Of a stretch of DNA of 37,698 nucleotides, positions 19,034 through 26,683 are shown piece by piece. This DNA comes from Candidatus Omnitrophica bacterium CG08_land_8_20_14_0_20_41_16 (lineage in GTDB: Bacteria > Omnitrophota > Gorgyraeia > Gygaellales > Profunditerraquicolaceae), in NCBI GenBank assembly GCA_002774445.1, contig PEYI01000051.1, forward strand, positions 1 to 37,698. Reading direction: 5' to 3'. Every line of letters begins with the position of its first letter. Positions within the stretch are counted from its first letter, which is position 1. The notes under the pieces are model-generated. The model was not told where the DNA came from. It made no database searches and was given only the letters and a program-made list of their open reading frames with translations. The translations under genes and the position numbers were made by a program.

Positions 19034-19268
19034 GTGAGGACATAAGTTATGGCGCGGTATATAAAAAACAATTTAAATTTAAGCGACATAACTTATATGT
19101 CCGAACTTATCCCGTCAGCTGCAAGCGGATTTCTAAGAAATCCGCGCAGCGTTTTGCTGACGGGATCCTGGCAGTTAATCACTGCGAAAATTTATTCTAA
19201 ATTTTCTTGTAACTGCCAGGATTAATTCGCCCCGACCAAGCGCAAGCGAGCGTCGGGGCTCATTTAAA
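19034..19268 (+). repeat. rplN-rplX spacer: four hairpins in tandem, 47-nt repeat copy 2
   Basis: Four palindromes run head to tail. (1) GGACATAAGTTATG (19038-19051) with CATAACTTATATGTCC (19087-19102). (2) ATCCCGTCAGC (19109-19119) with GCTGACGGGAT (19156-19166), containing GCGGATTTC/GAAATCCGC and GCTGC/GCAGC. (3) ATCCTGGCAGTTA (19165-19177) with TAACTGCCAGGAT (19210-19222), containing GAAAATTTA/TAAATTTTC. (4) The GCCCCGAC/GTCGGGGC hairpin, where 19218-19264 is identical to 13345-13391. Adjacent hairpins share their AT or GGAT ends. Confidence 0.92.
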
Positions 19269-19580
19269 GTGCAAAAAATCAGAAAAGGTGATATAGTTCA
19301 GGCAATTAAGGGTAAGGATAAGGGCAAGAAAGGCAAAGTTTTAAATGTATCTTTAGAAACCGGCCGGGCCCTTATTGAAGGGATAAACTTAGCCAAGAAA
19401 CATAAGCGTCAGACGAGCCAGGGCCAGAAGGGCGGGATTATTTCTATTGAGATGCCGATAAGCATCTCTAATATTGCTTTAGTCTGCAAGAGTTGTAATC
19501 ATGCGACTAGGGTAGGTTTCGAGATAATGAAAGACGGAACAAAGTCTAGAATTTGCAAGGTTTGTAAAGAGGCTGTATAA
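19269..19580 (+). CDS. rplX: 50S ribosomal protein L24
   Basis: L24 is an early assembly protein with a KOW domain. The 103-residue product has KIRKGDIVQAIKGKDKGKKG and a C-terminal Cys cluster C73, C76, C96, C99 of zinc-ribbon type, which occurs in some bacterial L24 families. The start is GTG, and the only G-rich tract upstream (CGGGG at 19254-19258) is in the 3' arm of the GCCCCGAC hairpin. rplE follows after two bases. Confidence 0.97.
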   Translation: MQKIRKGDIVQAIKGKDKGKKGKVLNVSLETGRALIEGINLAKKHKRQTSQGQKGGIISIEMPISISNIALVCKSCNHATRVGFEIMKDGTKSRICKVCKEAV

Positions 19581-19582
19581 AG

Positions 19583-20137
19583 ATGATGCCGAGACTATTA
19601 GAAAAATATAGGAAGGAAATGGTCCCTGAGATGATGCGGGAGTTTGCTATTAAGAATAGAATGGCTGTCCCTCGCTTAGATAAGATTGTGGTTAATATGG
19701 GCGTAGGCGAAGGGGCGCAGGATATTAAAATCATAGAGAAGTGTATGGATGAGCTGGCGGCAATAACCGGGCAGAGGCCGATTATGCGCAGAGCCAAGAA
19801 GGCTATTGCAAACTTTAAGATTAGAGAGGGGGCTCCTATCGGCTGTAAGGTTACGCTGCGCAGAGCGATGATGTATGAATTTATGGACAGGTTAGTTAAT
19901 ATTGCCCTTCCCCGTATTCGTGACTTCCGCGGGGTCTCTTTAGATGCCTTTGATAAGGCAGGAAATTATACTTTAGGTTTAAGCGAACAGGTGATATTTC
20001 CTGAAATAGAGTATGATAAACTTACTCGGACACAGGGCATGGATATTACTTTTGTAATTAAGAATGTTAAAACAAAAGATCAGGCGCGCTCGCTGTTGAA
20101 ATTATTCGGCATGCCTTTTAAAACAGGAAAAGATTAA
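19583..20137 (+). CDS. rplE: 50S ribosomal protein L5
   Basis: L5 binds 5S rRNA and bridges to S13 in the 30S head. The 184-residue product has [20 protein letters not shown], the core [20 protein letters not shown] then [22 protein letters not shown] (seen as consecutive blocks), [20 protein letters not shown] and the C-terminal [26 protein letters not shown] at the start leaves two adjacent possible initiators. It overlaps rpsN by one base. Confidence 0.98.
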   Translation: MMPRLLEKYRKEMVPEMMREFAIKNRMAVPRLDKIVVNMGVGEGAQDIKIIEKCMDELAAITGQRPIMRRAKKAIANFKIREGAPIGCKVTLRRAMMYEFMDRLVNIALPRIRDFRGVSLDAFDKAGNYTLGLSEQVIFPEIEYDKLTRTQGMDITFVIKNVKTKDQARSLLKLFGMPFKTGKD

Positions 20138-20322
20138 TGGCTAAAAATTCACAGATAGCTCGATGGAAAAGGAAGCCTAAGTTTCCGGCGCGTCAATATA
20201 ACCGTTGCGCGATATGCGGGAGGTCAGGCGGATATTTACGCAGGTTTAAGTTATGCCGCATATGTTTTCGGGAATTGGCCTGGCAGGGGATGATACCGGG
20301 GGTAAAAAAAGCGAGCTGGTAG
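20137..20322 (+). CDS. rpsN: 30S ribosomal protein S14, zinc-binding short form
   Basis: S14 completes 30S head assembly. This is the 61-residue type Z form: C24, C27, C40 and C43 make a Cys4 zinc site in [20 protein letters not shown], and the end is [11 protein letters not shown]. Genomes that also carry the Cys-less long form switch between them under zinc control, but only this form is in the window. It overlaps rplE by one base (TAATG). Confidence 0.99.
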   Translation: MAKNSQIARWKRKPKFPARQYNRCAICGRSGGYLRRFKLCRICFRELAWQGMIPGVKKASW

Positions 20323-20424
20323 TTACAGGTTAATTTAATATCACGTTGCGTGTACCGTTAACCGCTAACCGTTTACCGTATGACGGTACACGGTAAACGT
20401 AACGTTAATTTTACGGAGAATGTA
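20323..20424 (+). repeat. rpsN-rpsH spacer: ACCGTTAACCG-type palindrome
   Basis: Two mutually exclusive stems are visible: TGTACCGT (20351-20358) with ACGGTACA (20383-20390), and GTTTACCGT (20371-20379) with ACGGTAAAC (20390-20398). The 11-mer CCGTTTACCGT is shared with the rpoC-rpsL spacer. GGAG at 20415-20418 serves rpsH. Confidence 0.75.
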
Positions 20425-20820
20425 ATGTCAAGGTCAGATTTAATAGCCGATGTATTCACAATCATACGCAATGCTATTATGATTAAGAGGGATATTGTAG
20501 ATGTCCCGGCATCAAACACCATAAAGGCGATTCTGGATATCCTTAAAAAAGAAGGGTATATTGAAAATTTTAAACTTATTGAGGATAAAAAGCAGGGTTT
20601 GGCCCGAATTTATTTAAAATATGTTGCCACTAAGCCGGCAATCAGGAATATTAAGCGCGTTTCCCGTCCGGGGCTGCGTCTTTATGTAAAACACAAAAAG
20701 GTTCCGATAGTCTTAAGAGGGAAGGGGATTGCAATAATATCTACGCCTAAGGGCGTGGTGACTGATACAGTCGCGCGTAAAGAGGGGTTGGGCGGAGAAG
20801 TTATCGGTTATGTGTGGTAA
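20425..20820 (+). CDS. rpsH: 30S ribosomal protein S8
   Basis: S8 is a primary 16S binder of the central domain and, in E. coli, the spc operon repressor. The 131-residue product has MSRSDLIADVFTIIRNAIMI, SNTIKAILDILKKEGYIENF, VSRPGLRLYVKHKKVPIVLR and the end KEGLGGEVIGYVW. The start ATG 20425 has a good GGAG; an in-frame ATG at 20380 would translate 15 residues of palindrome. rplF begins 14 nt after the stop. Confidence 0.98.
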   Translation: MSRSDLIADVFTIIRNAIMIKRDIVDVPASNTIKAILDILKKEGYIENFKLIEDKKQGLARIYLKYVATKPAIRNIKRVSRPGLRLYVKHKKVPIVLRGKGIAIISTPKGVVTDTVARKEGLGGEVIGYVW

Positions 20821-20834
20821 GCGAGGATTTGTTA

Positions 20835-21389
20835 ATGTCTAGGATAGGAAAGAAAGTTATAGTAGTGCCTAAGGAAGTAAAGGTGGAAGTTAAAGATAAT
20901 GCTATTTTTGTTGAGGGCCCTAAAGGAAAACTGAGCAGGGTTTTATCGCCGCGTATAACTTTAGAGATAAAGGATGGCCAGATTTTAGTCAAGAGGGCCG
21001 CTGATACCAAAATGGATAAATCTCTGCATGGTTTATTCCGCGCCCTCATTGTTAATATGATCAAAGGCGTTACCGAGGGCTATAAAAAAGAGCTTGAAAT
21101 AATCGGCGTAGGTTTTAAAGCCGGAGTGCAGGGGAGTAATTTAAATATGAGTTTAGGTTTTTCCCATCCGGTAAACTTTTCAATTCCTCAAGGAGTAAAA
21201 ATAGAGGCGCCTAAACCGACTCATCTAGTTATAAGCGGGATAGACAAGGAGCTTATTGGCAGGGTTTCTAGCGAAATACGCGCTGTATACCCGCCTGAAC
21301 CTTATAAGGGCAAGGGTATTCGTTTCTCAGGTGAATATGTAAAGAAAAAAATAGGCAAGGCTCAGGCAACTGGTACTGGTGGTAAATAA
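20835..21389 (+). CDS. rplF: 50S ribosomal protein L6
   Basis: L6 lies at the base of the stalk next to the sarcin-ricin loop. The 184-residue product has two repeated domains with SRIGKKVIVVPKEVKVEVKD, GVTEGYKKELEIIGVGFKAG and the C-terminal PPEPYKGKGIRFSGEYVKKK. The start is ATG 20835 with GAGGA seven nt upstream; a GTG at 20814 overlapping rpsH would add seven residues. Confidence 0.98.
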   Translation: MSRIGKKVIVVPKEVKVEVKDNAIFVEGPKGKLSRVLSPRITLEIKDGQILVKRAADTKMDKSLHGLFRALIVNMIKGVTEGYKKELEIIGVGFKAGVQGSNLNMSLGFSHPVNFSIPQGVKIEAPKPTHLVISGIDKELIGRVSSEIRAVYPPEPYKGKGIRFSGEYVKKKIGKAQATGTGGK

Positions 21390-21468
21390 AGTGAACCCCG
21401 TTGCAAACTATTGCGTAACGGGAATATTTAGAGGTTTATAACGGGAATGACTGGAGGTTTGCAACGGG
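21390..21468 (+). repeat. rplF-rplR spacer: 14-bp stem enclosing the rplR start region
   Basis: ACCCCGTTGCAAAC (21395-21408) pairs perfectly with GTTTGCAACGGGGT (21457-21470). The 3' arm includes the first two bases of the rplR GTG start (21469-21471), and the Shine-Dalgarno GGAGG (21453-21457) touches the stem. The 48-nt loop holds two AACGGGAAT copies (about 21418-21426 and 21440-21448). Confidence 0.88.
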
Positions 21469-21828
21469 GTGAATAAAAAAGAACTTTCAAGGTTAAAGAG
21501 GCATAATCGAATCAGATTAAGAATGCATGGGACAAAGACGAAACCGCGTTTAGTGGTTAAGCGCAGCCTGAATAATCTTTCCGCCACGGTAGTTAATGAC
21601 GTAGAGAATAAGGTTATTTTTTCTTTGTCTACAGTTAATAAAGAATTTAAGCAGGAAGTCAAGAATTCGGGGAATGTTAAGGCCGCGGAAATATTCGGCC
21701 AGTTTTTTTCTCGGAAGGCTAAGGAAAAGGGTATAACCAAGATTATCTTTGACCGTGCCGGCTATTTATACCATGGCAGGATAAAGACATTTGCCGAATC
21801 TTTAAGAAAAGGCGGAATGGAGTTTTAA
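21469..21828 (+). CDS. rplR: 50S ribosomal protein L18
   Basis: L18 binds 5S rRNA with L5. The 119-residue product shows [39 protein letters not shown] and the C-terminal [20 protein letters not shown] then [11 protein letters not shown]. The start is GTG, placed by the family N-terminus and a GGAGG 11 nt upstream; this codon lies in the 3' arm of a 14-bp stem. rpsE follows after three bases. Confidence 0.98.
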   Translation: MNKKELSRLKRHNRIRLRMHGTKTKPRLVVKRSLNNLSATVVNDVENKVIFSLSTVNKEFKQEVKNSGNVKAAEIFGQFFSRKAKEKGITKIIFDRAGYLYHGRIKTFAESLRKGGMEF

Positions 21829-21831
21829 TCT

Positions 21832-22284
21832 ATGCGTGAATTGAGCATTGGACAGCAATCGGAATTGATTGAGAAGGTAATTACTATTAATCGCGTAACT
21901 AAAGTTACCAAGGGCGGGAAAAAGCTGCACTTTAGCGCCCTCGTTGTTGTTGGAGATACTAAGGGCAATGTGGGTTTCGCGCTGGATAAAGCAAACGAAG
22001 TCGCAGATGCAATACGTAAGTCATTAATCAAGGCCAAGAAGAGCCTCTTTAGAGTTCCGCTGGTGGGTTCAACTATACCTCATGAAATTATAGGCCATTA
22101 TGGCGCGGCTAAAGTTATGCTTAAACCTGCCTCAGAAGGCACAGGCGTAATTGCCGCCGGGCCTGTGCGCGCCATCTGCGAGGCCGTGGGGATTAAAGAC
22201 ATATTGACTAAGTGTTTGAAATCCAATAATCCGATAAATGTTATCAAGGCAACTGTGGAAGGCTTAAAGAACCTAAAGGTTTAA
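21832..22284 (+). CDS. rpsE: 30S ribosomal protein S5
   Basis: S5 lies at the mRNA entry tunnel and affects accuracy. The 150-residue product has the dsRNA-binding domain ([40 protein letters not shown]) and the second domain with [40 protein letters not shown]. Only nine bases separate it from rplO, so rpmD (L30), which usually sits between them, is absent. Confidence 0.99.
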   Translation: MRELSIGQQSELIEKVITINRVTKVTKGGKKLHFSALVVVGDTKGNVGFALDKANEVADAIRKSLIKAKKSLFRVPLVGSTIPHEIIGHYGAAKVMLKPASEGTGVIAAGPVRAICEAVGIKDILTKCLKSNNPINVIKATVEGLKNLKV

Positions 22285-22293
22285 AAGGAAGAA

Positions 22294-22761
22294 ATGGAAG
22301 AGCAGATAGGTTTACATAATCTTAAAGTTCCATTGGGCAGTCACAAGGGCCGCAAATATTTAGGCAGGGGTTCTAGCTCCGGCCATGGAAAGACCTCTAC
22401 CCGAGGCAGCAAGGGACAGACTTCAAGAGCGGGAAGGCATTTTTATTTGGGGTTTGAGGGAGGGCAATCGCCCTTAATCCGCAAAATGCCTAAACGCGGA
22501 TTCGTTAATATTTTCAAAAAGGAATTTCAGATCGTTTCTTTAAGGAGTATCGATAAGATAAATAGTGCCCTGATTAATCCGGCGTTACTTAAAGCCAAGG
22601 GCTTGATTAAGGATAAAGAAAAACCGGTAAAGATTTTAGGCAACACAGATTTGAAAACAGCAGTTACTATACAGGCGCATGCTTTTTCTGAACAGGCAGC
22701 GGAAAAGATTAAGAAAGCAGGCGGCAAACCGGAAATTATTACAATTAATGCCATTAGTTGA
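22294..22761 (+). CDS. rplO: 50S ribosomal protein L15
   Basis: L15 is a late 50S assembly protein. The 155-residue product has the glycine-rich N-terminal arm (GRGSSSGHGKTSTRGSKGQT, then SRAG), FEGGQSPLIRKMPKRGFVNI and a C-terminal globular part ending AEKIKKAGGKPEIITINAIS. It overlaps the chosen secY start by 14 nt. Confidence 0.98.
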   Translation: MEEQIGLHNLKVPLGSHKGRKYLGRGSSSGHGKTSTRGSKGQTSRAGRHFYLGFEGGQSPLIRKMPKRGFVNIFKKEFQIVSLRSIDKINSALINPALLKAKGLIKDKEKPVKILGNTDLKTAVTIQAHAFSEQAAEKIKKAGGKPEIITINAIS

Positions 22762-24106
22762 TTTTAGCCCTTTAGTTAATTCTTTTAAGATTCCGGATCT
22801 AAAAAGGCGCCTTATTATTACCGGCGCGTTAATCGCTGTATACCGGGTGGGTTGTTATATCCCTACCCCGGGGATTGACGGTGGGGCTTTAGCGGAATTC
22901 TTCAGTCGCATTGCCCGCACTCAAGGCGGAACGATCTTTGGCATAATTAATATGTTTTCCGGCGGGGCTATGGAGAAGCTTACCATATTTGCCTTAGGAA
23001 TTATGCCCTACATATCTTCCTCAATTATTCTGCAGCTTTTAACCGCGGTTATTCCGGCTTTGGAAAAGATGGGCAAAGAGGGCAAGGCAGGTTATGAGAG
23101 GATAAACCAATTTACACGCTATGGCACGGTAGGCTTAGCTGCTATCCAATCGTTTTTTATTGCCTTATGGCTTGAGAATCCGGCGCGTTTTGAGGGATTG
23201 CGGATAGTGATGAGCCCTGGGTGGGGGTTTAGAATAATAACTGTCTTGACACTTAGCACCGGAACGATATTTATAATGTGGTTAGGTGAGCAGATAGAAG
23301 AGAGAGGGATTGGTAATGGCATATCTTTGGTAATTACCGCGGGTATAATCTCTAGGATTCCGGCGGCTATGTACCAGTTGTTTGTTTTGGTATCTCCCTT
23401 TGCCGCCAGCCGCAGGCAGATCCAGCCGGCCACCTTAATAATTATGGCCATATTTTTAGTGGCCGTAGTTTTTTCCGTAGTCATGATTACTCAAGGTGTT
23501 CGAAAGATACCCGTACAATACGCGCGCAGGATTGTGGGTAGGAAGATTTATGGCGGGCAGTCTACTTATATACCCTTAAAAGTGGACACCTCAGGAGTTA
23601 TTGCTATTATCTTTGCCCAGTCCATAATACTTTTTCCCGCCACGCTGGCATCGTTTATTCCTAATCCGGGATTCCAGAGATTAGCGCAAAACTTAATCCG
23701 CGGGCAGGTGCTTTATACCGTAATTTACGGTCTTCTAATAATTTTCTTTTGCTATTTTTATACTGCCATAGTCTTTAATCCTCAAGACCTATCCGAGAAT
23801 ATGAAAAAATACGGTGGTTTTATCCCGGGGATACGCCCCGGCGCCCCTACGGCGGAGTTCTTAGATTACGTGATGACCAGGATTACCTTAGCCGGCGCGG
23901 CGTTTATCGTGGTTATCGCCATATTTCCGGATTTCATTATGGCTTGTCTAAAGGTTCCTTATCTGGTCGCGTCTTTCTTTGGCGGGACGGGTATATTGAT
24001 TATCGTAGGCGTTATGCTGGATAGCTTAAGACAGATTGAGTCGCATCTTTTGACGCACCATTATGAAGGTTTTATCAAGAGCGGGCATATGAGGGGAAGA
24101 AGATGA
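22748..24106 (+). CDS. secY: Preprotein translocase subunit SecY
   Basis: SecY is the inner-membrane protein-conducting channel. The 452-residue product begins MPLVDFSPLVNSFKIPDLKR, followed by the first transmembrane helix and the plug-region signature YIPTPGIDGGALAEF, the TM2 MFSGGAMEKLTIFALGIMPY, and the cytosolic loops VRKIPVQYARRIVG and QDLSENMKKYGGFIPGIRPG. Ten membrane segments fit the hydrophobicity pattern. ATG 22748 is chosen because the open frame upstream runs through rplO in another frame. No strong Shine-Dalgarno is seen, so coupling to rplO is likely. It overlaps adk by ATGA. Confidence 0.97.
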   Translation: MPLVDFSPLVNSFKIPDLKRRLIITGALIAVYRVGCYIPTPGIDGGALAEFFSRIARTQGGTIFGIINMFSGGAMEKLTIFALGIMPYISSSIILQLLTAVIPALEKMGKEGKAGYERINQFTRYGTVGLAAIQSFFIALWLENPARFEGLRIVMSPGWGFRIITVLTLSTGTIFIMWLGEQIEERGIGNGISLVITAGIISRIPAAMYQLFVLVSPFAASRRQIQPATLIIMAIFLVAVVFSVVMITQGVRKIPVQYARRIVGRKIYGGQSTYIPLKVDTSGVIAIIFAQSIILFPATLASFIPNPGFQRLAQNLIRGQVLYTVIYGLLIIFFCYFYTAIVFNPQDLSENMKKYGGFIPGIRPGAPTAEFLDYVMTRITLAGAAFIVVIAIFPDFIMACLKVPYLVASFFGGTGILIIVGVMLDSLRQIESHLLTHHYEGFIKSGHMRGRR

Positions 24107-24747
24107 TGCGCATTGTTCTATTGGGGCCTCCGGGGGCAGGAAAGGGCACGCAGGCTAAAGCCTTGGCGGAAAAATTAGGTATCGCGCATATATCTACCGG
24201 AGACATCTTAAGGCAGAATGTTAAAGACGCAACTCTTTTAGGCAAGGAGGCCAAAGGGTTCATGGATCGCGGCCTGCTTGTCCCAGATGAACTGCTGAGT
24301 AAAATGCTTCAGGATAGGTTTACCCAGGGCGACGTAAAAAAAGGGTTTATTCTTGATGGTTATCCGAGAACGCTTGCTCAAGCCAAGACATTAGAAGAGG
24401 TCGTTAAACTTAAAGGTATGGAGATAGATTTAGTAGTTTATTTGGATTCAAGCGACAGTGTAATTATTCAAAGGTTATCGGGTAGATTGGTCTGTTCTAA
24501 ATGCGGGGCTATCTTCCATATAAAAAATATGCCTCCTCAAAAAGAAGGCCTTTGCGATAAATGCGGCGGTTCACTTTATCAGAGGACCGATGATAAAGTT
24601 GATACGATTAAGAAACGTTTAGAGGTTTATAAAAAAGAGGCAGCTGTTTTAATAAAATACTATGAGCGGCAAAATAAATTGTATCGTGTGGCTGCGGATG
24701 GCAAGGCTTCTGATGTACTTGCTAAGATAGCTGCCCTTGCTAAATAG
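24103..24747 (+). CDS. adk: Adenylate kinase, zinc-lid type
   Basis: The enzyme interconverts ATP + AMP and 2 ADP. The 214-residue product has the P-loop GPPGAGKGTQ (residues 8-17), the NMP-binding STGDILR, GYPRTLAQA, and a lid with a Cys4 zinc site (C131, C134, C151, C154). ATGATG gives two possible starts at 24103 and 24106. The position between secY and map is the classic one. Its TAG stop overlaps the first base pairs of the hairpin at 24745. Confidence 0.98.
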   Translation: MMRIVLLGPPGAGKGTQAKALAEKLGIAHISTGDILRQNVKDATLLGKEAKGFMDRGLLVPDELLSKMLQDRFTQGDVKKGFILDGYPRTLAQAKTLEEVVKLKGMEIDLVVYLDSSDSVIIQRLSGRLVCSKCGAIFHIKNMPPQKEGLCDKCGGSLYQRTDDKVDTIKKRLEVYKKEAAVLIKYYERQNKLYRVAADGKASDVLAKIAALAK

Positions 24748-24899
24748 TTTCCACTGAAAAAGCGGAAACTATGATTACACAGATTATAAAAGCAGATTTC
24801 AGAGATTAAAACAGCGTCGAAATTTATCTGTGTAATCTTTTCTAAAATCTGTGTAATCAAGTTATTGCTGGGTTTTTCAGCAATAACTAAATAATAAAG
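24748..24899 (+). repeat. adk-map spacer: chained hairpins with GATTACACAGATT modules
   Basis: TAGTTTCC (24745-24752, including the adk stop) pairs with GGAAACTA (24764-24771). GATTACACAGATT (24773-24785) faces ATCTGTGTAATC (24826-24837) and AATCTGTGTAATC (24846-24858). AGTTATTGCTG (24860-24870) pairs with CAGCAATAACT (24878-24888). Little space remains before the map ATG at 24900, and no strong Shine-Dalgarno is seen there. Confidence 0.88.
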
Positions 24900-25643
24900 A
24901 TGGTTCCTTTAAAGTCTGAAGAAGACCTTAAGATGCTTCAAAGATCGGGCCAGATTTTGGGCAGGGTAATGAAAGGATTGGAGAAAATTGTTAATCCTGG
25001 TATCTCAACTCTCCAAATTGACCGGCTTGCCGAAGAACTTATAGTTGGAGAAGGCGCCAAACCGGCATTCAAGGGTTACCAAGGTTTCCCGGCAGCTATA
25101 TGCGCTTCTATAAATGAAGAGATTGTGCATGGCATACCGGGCAAGAGGGTTCTTGAGGAAGGCGATATTATAAGCTTAGACTTGGGAGTAAATTTATCTG
25201 GTTATTTCTCTGATGCGGCAATTACTTTAGCCGTAGGCAAGATAAGCCCTGAAGTTATGAAGCTTATTCAAGTTACCCGCGAAGCTTTAGCCGAAGGGAT
25301 AAAAAAAGCTATAATCGGAAATAATCTATCGGATGTATCGCATCGGATTCAGAGTTTTGTTGAAGGTAATGGATTCTCAGTAGTCAGGCAGTTCGTAGGC
25401 CATGGTATAGGAAAAAACCTGCATGAAGAACCTGAAATACCTAACTTTGGCAGGCCGCATCAAGGCCCAATATTAAAAAAGGGTATGGTTTTAGCTATTG
25501 AGCCGATGGTAAATATGGGCAGCTGGGAATCCGAAATATTGCCTAATGGTTGGACCGCAGTAACCAAGGACAGGCAAGTCTCAGCGCATTTTGAACATAC
25601 GATAGCGCTAACCGAAGAGGGCCCGGTAATACTGACTGGATAA
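24900..25643 (+). CDS. map: Methionine aminopeptidase, type I
   Basis: The enzyme removes the initiator Met from nascent proteins. The 247-residue product has the pita-bread fold residues in order: H77, metal ligands D94, D105, H168, E201 and E232, in [58 protein letters not shown] and [13 protein letters not shown]. There is no N-terminal zinc-finger extension. It sits between adk and infA as in many bacteria. Confidence 0.98.
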   Translation: MVPLKSEEDLKMLQRSGQILGRVMKGLEKIVNPGISTLQIDRLAEELIVGEGAKPAFKGYQGFPAAICASINEEIVHGIPGKRVLEEGDIISLDLGVNLSGYFSDAAITLAVGKISPEVMKLIQVTREALAEGIKKAIIGNNLSDVSHRIQSFVEGNGFSVVRQFVGHGIGKNLHEEPEIPNFGRPHQGPILKKGMVLAIEPMVNMGSWESEILPNGWTAVTKDRQVSAHFEHTIALTEEGPVILTG

Positions 25644-25713
25644 AGATGATCTAGTATTTGACCTCACTTTCGTTCGGTCAACTATTTCACTAGACCAAAA
25701 CATAAAGTGCTCA
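25644..25713 (+). repeat. map-infA spacer: TTGACC hairpin and 29-nt repeat copy 3
   Basis: TTGACC (25658-25663) pairs with GGTCAA (25676-25681). Positions 25684-25712 are the third copy of the 29-nt motif of the rpsC-rplP spacer, with one mismatch (TTTCACTAGACC instead of TTTCGCTAGACC). The motif ends one base before the infA ATG, so no ordinary Shine-Dalgarno exists. Confidence 0.88.
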
Positions 25714-25929
25714 ATGAAAGAAGAACTCATAGAGACAGAGGGAAAGATTATTGAAGCGCTGCCTAATGCGATGTTTAAGGTAGAGCTTGAGAATGGGCAT
25801 ATGGTGCTTGCGCATGTATCGGGTAAGATGCGTATGAATTTTATAAGAATTTTACCCGGGGACAAAGTAAAATTGGAACTTTCCCCTTATGATTTAAGCA
25901 GGGGGAGAATAACCTTTAGGAATAAATAG
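25714..25929 (+). CDS. infA: Translation initiation factor IF-1
   Basis: IF-1 occupies the A site during initiation. The 71-residue OB-fold product has [60 protein letters not shown] and TFRNK, the full family length. The start ATG lies one base after a copy of the 29-nt repeat, with only CATAAAGTGCTCA upstream and no Shine-Dalgarno. Confidence 0.98.
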   Translation: MKEELIETEGKIIEALPNAMFKVELENGHMVLAHVSGKMRMNFIRILPGDKVKLELSPYDLSRGRITFRNK

Positions 25930-26078
25930 AAAATATAGGGCTTCACAAAATTGCTTATTTTATGATTACACAGATTAAAGCTCGACGAGAAAATCTGTGT
26001 AATCTTTTAAAAATCTGTGTAATCAACAGCCCTGAACGATTTTTGTGAAGGGCTGTAGAAAATAAGGAAGGTGCGGGA
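25930..26078 (+). repeat. infA-rpmJ spacer: nested palindrome, 75-nt repeat copy B
   Basis: This is the most complete copy of the composite element. CTTCACAAAA (25941-25950) faces TTTTGTGAAG (26041-26050). Inside lie GATTACACAGATT (25964-25976) and two AATCTGTGTAATC modules. CAGCCCT/AGGGCTG closes the right end. 25981-26055 matches 78-152 at 74 of 75 positions. GGAAGG at about 26065 precedes the rpmJ GTG. Confidence 0.9.
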
Positions 26079-26192
26079 GTGAAAGTAAAAGCGTCGGTAA
26101 AAAGAATCTGCGACAAGTGTAAGATCGTGAAAAGGCAAGGGGTAATCAGGGTGATCTGTTCTAACCCTAAGCATAAGCAGAGGCAGGGATAA
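26079..26192 (+). CDS. rpmJ: 50S ribosomal protein L36
   Basis: This 37-codon gene begins with GTG and encodes [20 protein letters not shown] followed by [17 protein letters not shown]. That is the complete zinc-containing L36, with ligands C11, C14, C27 and H32. It sits between infA and rpsM as is typical. The start context GGTGCGGGAGTG resembles those of rplJ and leuD, both also preceded by repeat elements. Confidence 0.98.
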   Translation: MKVKASVKRICDKCKIVKRQGVIRVICSNPKHKQRQG

Positions 26193-26269
26193 TTTAATTC
26201 GCCTCCGCCGTTTTAATTCGCTTTGCGAATGCAAAACGAATCAGCGGGGGCTCATTAAGGAGAAACGTA
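26193..26269 (+). repeat. rpmJ-rpsM spacer: AATTC-hairpin-CTCATTAA module
   Basis: After TTTAATTC, GCCTCCGC (26201-26208) pairs with GCGGGGGC (26244-26251) with one G-U. Inside, CGTTTT (26209-26214) pairs with AAAACG (26233-26238), and ATTCGC (26216-26221) with GCGAAT (26225-26230). The module ends in CTCATTAAGGAG, which runs into the rpsM Shine-Dalgarno. Its flanks match the elements before rpsJ, rplX and rpoA while its arms do not. Confidence 0.88.
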
Positions 26270-26683
26270 ATGCCAAGAATTCTGGGTGTGGATATACCTA
26301 AAGAAAAAAGAATTGAGATATCCCTGACCTATTTATATGGTATTGGCAGGCCATTATCTAATAAAATTCTTAAAGAGGTGAATATTGATCCTAATAAGCG
26401 CGCCAAGGATTTAAGCGAAGAGGAGGTAGCGCGCATAACTAATACCCTTCAGAAGAGCGGGTTAAGGCTTGAAGGGGATTTACGCCGGGATATCGCGCAG
26501 AATATTAAGAGGCTTATGGATATCGGTTCTTGGAGGGGTTTAAGGCATAAAAAAGGGCTTCCGGTAAGGGGCCAGCGCACGCGGACCAATGCCCGGACTA
26601 GAAAGGGGCCGCGTAGGGGGAATATGGCAGTAATTAAGAAGGCGGGACCGGTAAGGGCAGCGGCGCCAAAGACAGGTAAGTAG
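26270..26683 (+). CDS. rpsM: 30S ribosomal protein S13
   Basis: S13 contacts the P-site tRNA and bridges to L5. The 137-residue product has [32 protein letters not shown], the H2TH-like segment, the [20 protein letters not shown] then [12 protein letters not shown] block, and a basic C-terminal tail about 10-15 residues longer than in E. coli. AAGGAG lies seven nt before the ATG. Confidence 0.98.
   Translation: MPRILGVDIPKEKRIEISLTYLYGIGRPLSNKILKEVNIDPNKRAKDLSEEEVARITNTLQKSGLRLEGDLRRDIAQNIKRLMDIGSWRGLRHKKGLPVRGQRTRTNARTRKGPRRGNMAVIKKAGPVRAAAPKTGK

Noticed and set aside
22679-22747. In-frame 23-codon upstream extension of secY
   Set aside because: It lies within rplO in another frame and encodes a basic segment not seen in SecY, whose N-terminus aligns with MPLVDFSPLVNSFKIPD.
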